A DNA stretch of 64,000 nt from contig CAUEEP010000939.1 of NCBI GenBank assembly GCA_958450365.1, forward strand, positions 2,108,001 to 2,172,000, given 5' to 3'. The stretch's first letter is position 1. Each line of letters opens with the position of its first letter. Below are positions 60,250 to 64,000 of the stretch, piece after piece. The DNA comes from Mesorhabditis belari (taxonomy: Eukaryota; Nematoda; Chromadorea; Rhabditida; Rhabditidae). The notes under the pieces are model-generated. The model had not been told where the DNA came from, did not search any database, and worked only from the letters and a program-made list of their open reading frames with translations. The position numbers and the translations under genes are program-made.

Positions 60250-60780
60250 AGTTCTTAAGCTTTTAACTGACGTAGAGCTTCTTCAAGCCAATTTTTCTTG
60301 GCTAAAAACTAAACTAGGCTATTTTGCATTTACCGTTTCCCAAAATAAACCATCCAAAGATTTGTTTTGCTTGTCGAAATTCGAAATTTGCATGTCAAGT
60401 GATGCGTTTTTCTTTTGAAAAGAGAGATTTTCTTTACAAGATCCAATAATGTCAAGGTCTTTTTCTTTTCATTTCTCGATTTCTCTCTCTCTTGTACTTT
60501 ATAAATACAGTTATTTCAGCTACCTTGACACTGTAAAAGTGAAGTTTTGTAAAGTTTTTGTTAAACAATAAGCTAATCTTTAATCAAAAAGCTTATGAAT
60601 TAAGCTTTTTGTTCATTTTATATCTAATGAATCGATAGACTAAAGGAGAAAATCCAAAAATATTCAATTCTTCTCCACTGATCTCACAAATCAACTGAAG
60701 ATATGTGAAGAAATTGCGCGCATTAGAAAGGGTGCTTTGACAAACAGCACAAAGCACAGCAAGTAAACAATGTGGGAGAA
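60250..60780. other. intergenic, nothing clear
   Basis: AT-rich. A P-type arm (GCGCATTAGAAAGGGTGC) near 60718 is the only recognisable element. Confidence 0.55.
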
Positions 60781-60782
60781 TA

Positions 60783-61200
60783 GGGAAGCAAATTTAGAGA
60801 GATAAGGAACCAAATTTAGAGAGATAGGGAACCGAATTTAGAGATAAGGAACCAAATTTAGAGAGATAAGGAGCCGAATTTAAAGAGATAGGGAACCAAA
60901 TTTAGAGAGGTAAGGAGCCGAATTTAGAGAGATAAGGAACCAAATTTAGAGAGAAAGGGAACCAAATTTAAAGAGATAGGGAACCAAATTTAGAGAGATA
61001 AGGAACCAAATTTAGAGAGGTAAGGAGCCGAATTTAGAGAGATAGGGAACCGAATTTAGAGAGATAAGGAACCAAATTTAGAGAGATAGAGAACCGAATT
61101 TAGAGATAAGGAACCAAATTTAGAGAGATAGGGAACCAAATTTAGAGAGATAAGGAACCAAATTCAAAGAGATAGGGAGCCAGATTTCAAGAAATAGGGA
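60783..61200 (+). repeat. 23-bp minisatellite
   Basis: About 18 units containing GAGAGATAAGGAACCAAATT then TA, with GGGAACC and GGAGCCG variants. Confidence 0.95.
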
Positions 61201-61808
61201 ACCAGATTTAAATTTAATTTTCAAAGAAGTAACTCAAAGATCAAAAGATTCAAAGAAGTAACTCAAAGATCAATTAAACCAGAGAAAATCGGAATTCTTC
61301 AAATTTTAATTAAAATCACGAAAAGAAAGAAAGAAAGTTAAGGGAAAAACGAGCGGAATTGAAAGAAATTGAAATAAAGCAAAGAAAATGAAAGAAATCA
61401 AAGAAATTCGTGGCAGGAAATGACAAAAGAGAAGAAGTTTTCAGAGAAAAGAAAAATTTTTGGGTGTCTGAAAACATTTTAAAAGTAAAACAGATAAAAA
61501 ACATAAAAAATTCAAAAAATCTAATGTTTTTTGAATTCAATATTGATACCATTTTCCCAAAATGACCAGCTTTTTGATAGTTTAATTTTATAAAACAAAG
61601 CTATTCACCTAATAAAATCTGAATTTCATAAAACAAAGCTATTCACGGGAGCGTTTTCTAAAGGATGCCCTTTGAAGCTACCGTAAGCGAATTTTTCAAC
61701 CAAAATGCAACCAAAATGTTAACCAGCTTTTACGGTAGCTTTTTCCTAGACACACTTTTTAGAAAACACTAGAACCCAGTCTGATTAGAAGCCACATATT
61801 TAACCAAC
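61201..61808. other. purine-rich intergenic stretch
   Basis: A/G-rich up to about 61510 (GAAAGAAAGAAAG). A small inverted pair (AAACAAAGCTATTCAC direct repeat; GCTACCGTAAGC with GGTAGC) near 61580-61745. Confidence 0.55.
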
Positions 61809-61872
61809 CTTCCATATGGGGACCAGCCGGAATGCCATTCGTCAACCCCTCGGCGTTCATCGTTGGACGATG
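61809..61872 (-). CDS. exon-like segment, unassigned gene
   Basis: Acceptor ACCTTTCAG, donor GAAG|GTTGGT, phase 0 to 1, encoding HRPTMNAEGLTNGIPAGPHM then E. The phase fits the segment at 63.5 kb upstream but not the 46530 acceptor of the RhoGEF, so at least one more exon would be needed to join them. Confidence 0.45.
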
Positions 61873-61929
61873 CTGAAAGGTATATAAATATTATAAAACT
61901 AATACATAACAGTGGCAACGGCACCCTTC

Positions 61930-62545
61930 TACAGTAACCTACAGTCGCTACAGTAACTCCTATTTCCGCTACAGTACCCCATACGGTCTCCAGTAACCTC
62001 TATGGCAACTTTAATAACTTCTCCAGAGTCGCTACAGTAACCCCAGCCTTTACAGTAACTCCTATTTCCGCTACAGTACCCCATACGGTCTCCAGTAACC
62101 TCTATGGCAACTTTAATAACTTCTCCAGAGTCGCTACAGCAACCTAGAGTCGCTACAGTAACTCTTATGCCCACTACAGTACCCCATATGGTCTACAGCA
62201 CCCCATATGGTCTCCAGTAACCTCTATGACAGCTTTAATAACTTCTCCAGAGTCGCTACAGTAACCCCAGCCTTTACAGTAACTCCTATTTCCACTACAG
62301 TACCCCATACGGTCTCCAGTAACCTCTATGACAGCTTTAATAACTTCTCCAGAGTCGCTACAGTAACCCCAGCCTTTACAGTAACTCTTATGTCCACTAC
62401 AGTACCCCGGTCCCAGTAACCTCTATGACAGCTTTAATACTCTCCAGAGTCGCTACAGTAACCCCAGCCTTTACAGTAACTCCTATGTCCGCCACAGTAC
62501 CCCACACGGTCTACAGTAACCCTTGTGGCAGTTACAGTAATCTCC
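61930..62545 (+). repeat. higher-order CTACAGTAACC array
   Basis: Repeats of about 100-120 bp containing GTCGCTACAGTAACCCCAGC and ACTTTAATAACTTCTCCAGA. Confidence 0.93.
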
Positions 62546-62550
62546 ACAGT

Positions 62551-62900
62551 CCTTTTGCCTCATAACTTTACATGAATATTACATTTTGAGTTAATTTTGG
62601 TATCATTTGATGCGTTATTTTATTCTGCATTGAATGATAGTCAAAATCAAAGGGTTGGTGCTGAGAAAAACATGAAAAACCTTAAATTACCAACGGCAAA
62701 AGAGGATCGAGAGAGGTTTTCGTTAAAAGTCTACTACAAACGCTTCTAATTTGCTTTAAATCTACTGGATTGTGATGATCTATAGCTCAAAAGATAGAGA
62801 ATCTCAAGAGCTTTCGAATGAACTAAAGCCGACTGAAAAATATCAATGCTAAAGAAAGCTATAGTGGTTTGTAGTCTGACTACGCGCGAGTACGGTCCAT
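62551..62900. mobile_element. palindromic element M, half copy
   Basis: Same blocks as the 34435 copy, including CTATAGCTCAAAAGATAGAG and GGTATCATTTGATGCG. It separates two stretches of one CTACAGTAACC array. Confidence 0.82.
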
Positions 62901-63167
62901 CAAATCATATATCCATATATTAGAGAGCATAAAGAAGTCGAAATCATGTACTTATCTAGATTTTATCTTACAAATAGAATCAATAACGAGCACAAGATAA
63001 GGTAAAGTACTAAAAAGTGTGATCACGTGAATAAACACTCTTTGTCACTAATTTTTCTCGAGCCAACTGCCATTTGTACTTGTGTCTTTTTGCAGCAACA
63101 AGTTGCAACAACAACACCTGAGCTATTCAATCCGATCAAAAATAATTCGATAAAAACTAGAGACAAG

Positions 63168-63370
63168 ATTACAGTAACCTCCACAGTCGCTACAGTCGCC
63201 TCCACAGCCGCTACAGTAACCCCTATTACCGCTATCGCTACAGCTAGCTACCCCGTACGGCCTACAGTAACCTCTACAACAGCTACAATAGCTCATCCCG
63301 TCGCTTAAGTACCCTTGTAGCCTCCTACAGTATCGCTGAACTGCTACAGTACTGTTTCCGGTGACTACAG
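63168..63370 (+). repeat. CTACAGTAACC array, second block
   Basis: Same motif family as 61930 (CAGTCGCTACAGTCGCCTCC), beyond an M-type element. Confidence 0.88.
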
Positions 63371-63450
63371 TACCCTATGCTAGTTGCAGTAATGTTACTT
63401 CGATTGGATTTTATTGCAAAACTCGTTTCATTTTCATTTCAAACTCAAAC

Positions 63451-63528
63451 CGTTTGTTGTGCGGGCGCGCTGCCACTTCGATTCGTCATGAACTCAACGT
63501 CGTGTAAACGGGGTCGATTGTCGCCTTT
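63451..63528 (-). CDS. exon-like segment, unassigned gene
   Basis: Acceptor CATTTTCAG, donor ACG|GTTTGA, 26 codons in phase 0 (KGDNRPRLHDVEFMTNRSGS then APAQQT). No family recognised. Could be a 5' exon of the RhoGEF or of a neighbouring minus-strand gene. Confidence 0.45.
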
Positions 63529-63638
63529 CTGAAAATGTTCAAAGAGTTAGATCTGGAACTCACTCTGGCCTTGGCTGGCAACAAGTCAAATTCCCTAGTT
63601 ACTTTTCACTTTTTCTTAAAAAATTACTAAAGCATAAC

Positions 63639-64000
63639 TACCGTAAAAACTCTAATAGAAGCCACCTATAGGAGCGTCGCTTTGTCTAAGTTTACTCCCA
63701 AACAAACGCTCATATCTCGACATCAATACGTTTGTTTCTATGCGTTTAGGTATCAAACTTAAAGTAGAGAAAATGGGTGATATTTTGAGATATAACACAT
63801 ATCATTAGCATTAACCAGCACTTAGAAAACATGATTGAAAAGTGGCAAAAAGAGCCGATTTTTCATCAACCTAAAATCAACATCTCAAACAAACGCTCAT
63901 ATCTTGACATCAATACTTTTGTTTCTGTGCGTTTAGGTATCAAATTAAAGTAGAGAAAATGGGTGATATTTTGAGATATAACACGTATCTTTAGCATTAA
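63639..64000. mobile_element. MITE family G, copy 3, cut by window end
   Basis: Starts TACCGTAAAAACTCTAATAG and follows the 57897 copy closely to the end of the window. Confidence 0.88.

Overview
The window looks like nuclear DNA of a nematode, most likely a free-living rhabditid; I cannot name the genus. The evidence is introns ending in TTTCAG or TTTTAG, mariner and Tc1-type terminal inverted repeats (TIRs) flanked by TA, and tRNA-like sequences with long variable arms. There is no bacterial gene layout. By eye it is AT-rich, gene-poor and unusually crowded with short tandem arrays and palindromic elements.

The only gene I can reconstruct is on the minus strand: a Dbl-family RhoGEF of the GEF-H1/p114RhoGEF/Lbc group, running from about 46,578 down to about 18,929. 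It has 29 proposed coding exons with compatible phases, totalling 3,945 nt (1,314 codons plus stop). The protein has a Ser-rich, charged N-terminus, a DH domain (about residues 440-650), a PH domain (about 670-797) and a coiled-coil C-terminal part. The last exon is the least certain. Exon-like pieces on the same strand at 61.8-63.5 kb, 15.2 kb, 10.0 kb and 6.8 kb could be further exons of this gene or parts of neighbours. Exons make up about one seventh of the gene. Nearly every intron holds its own private minisatellite, palindrome or transposon.

Outside the gene, 1-18.9 kb and 46.6-64 kb hold minisatellites, non-autonomous mariner and Tc1-like elements, at least eight further families of palindromic elements, a LINE 3' end, tRNA-derived SINEs and about 17 degenerate tRNA-like sequences. 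The remaining long open reading frames lie in tandem arrays and are not genes.

The most interesting pattern is that several arrays start at, or lie inside, the ends of palindromic elements (39.7, 41.7, 44.7 and 54.6 kb). This suggests that element termini seed minisatellites. Several otherwise different palindromic elements also share a short core resembling TGGTRTCATTYGATGC or TGGTGTCATTTTGTAGA.
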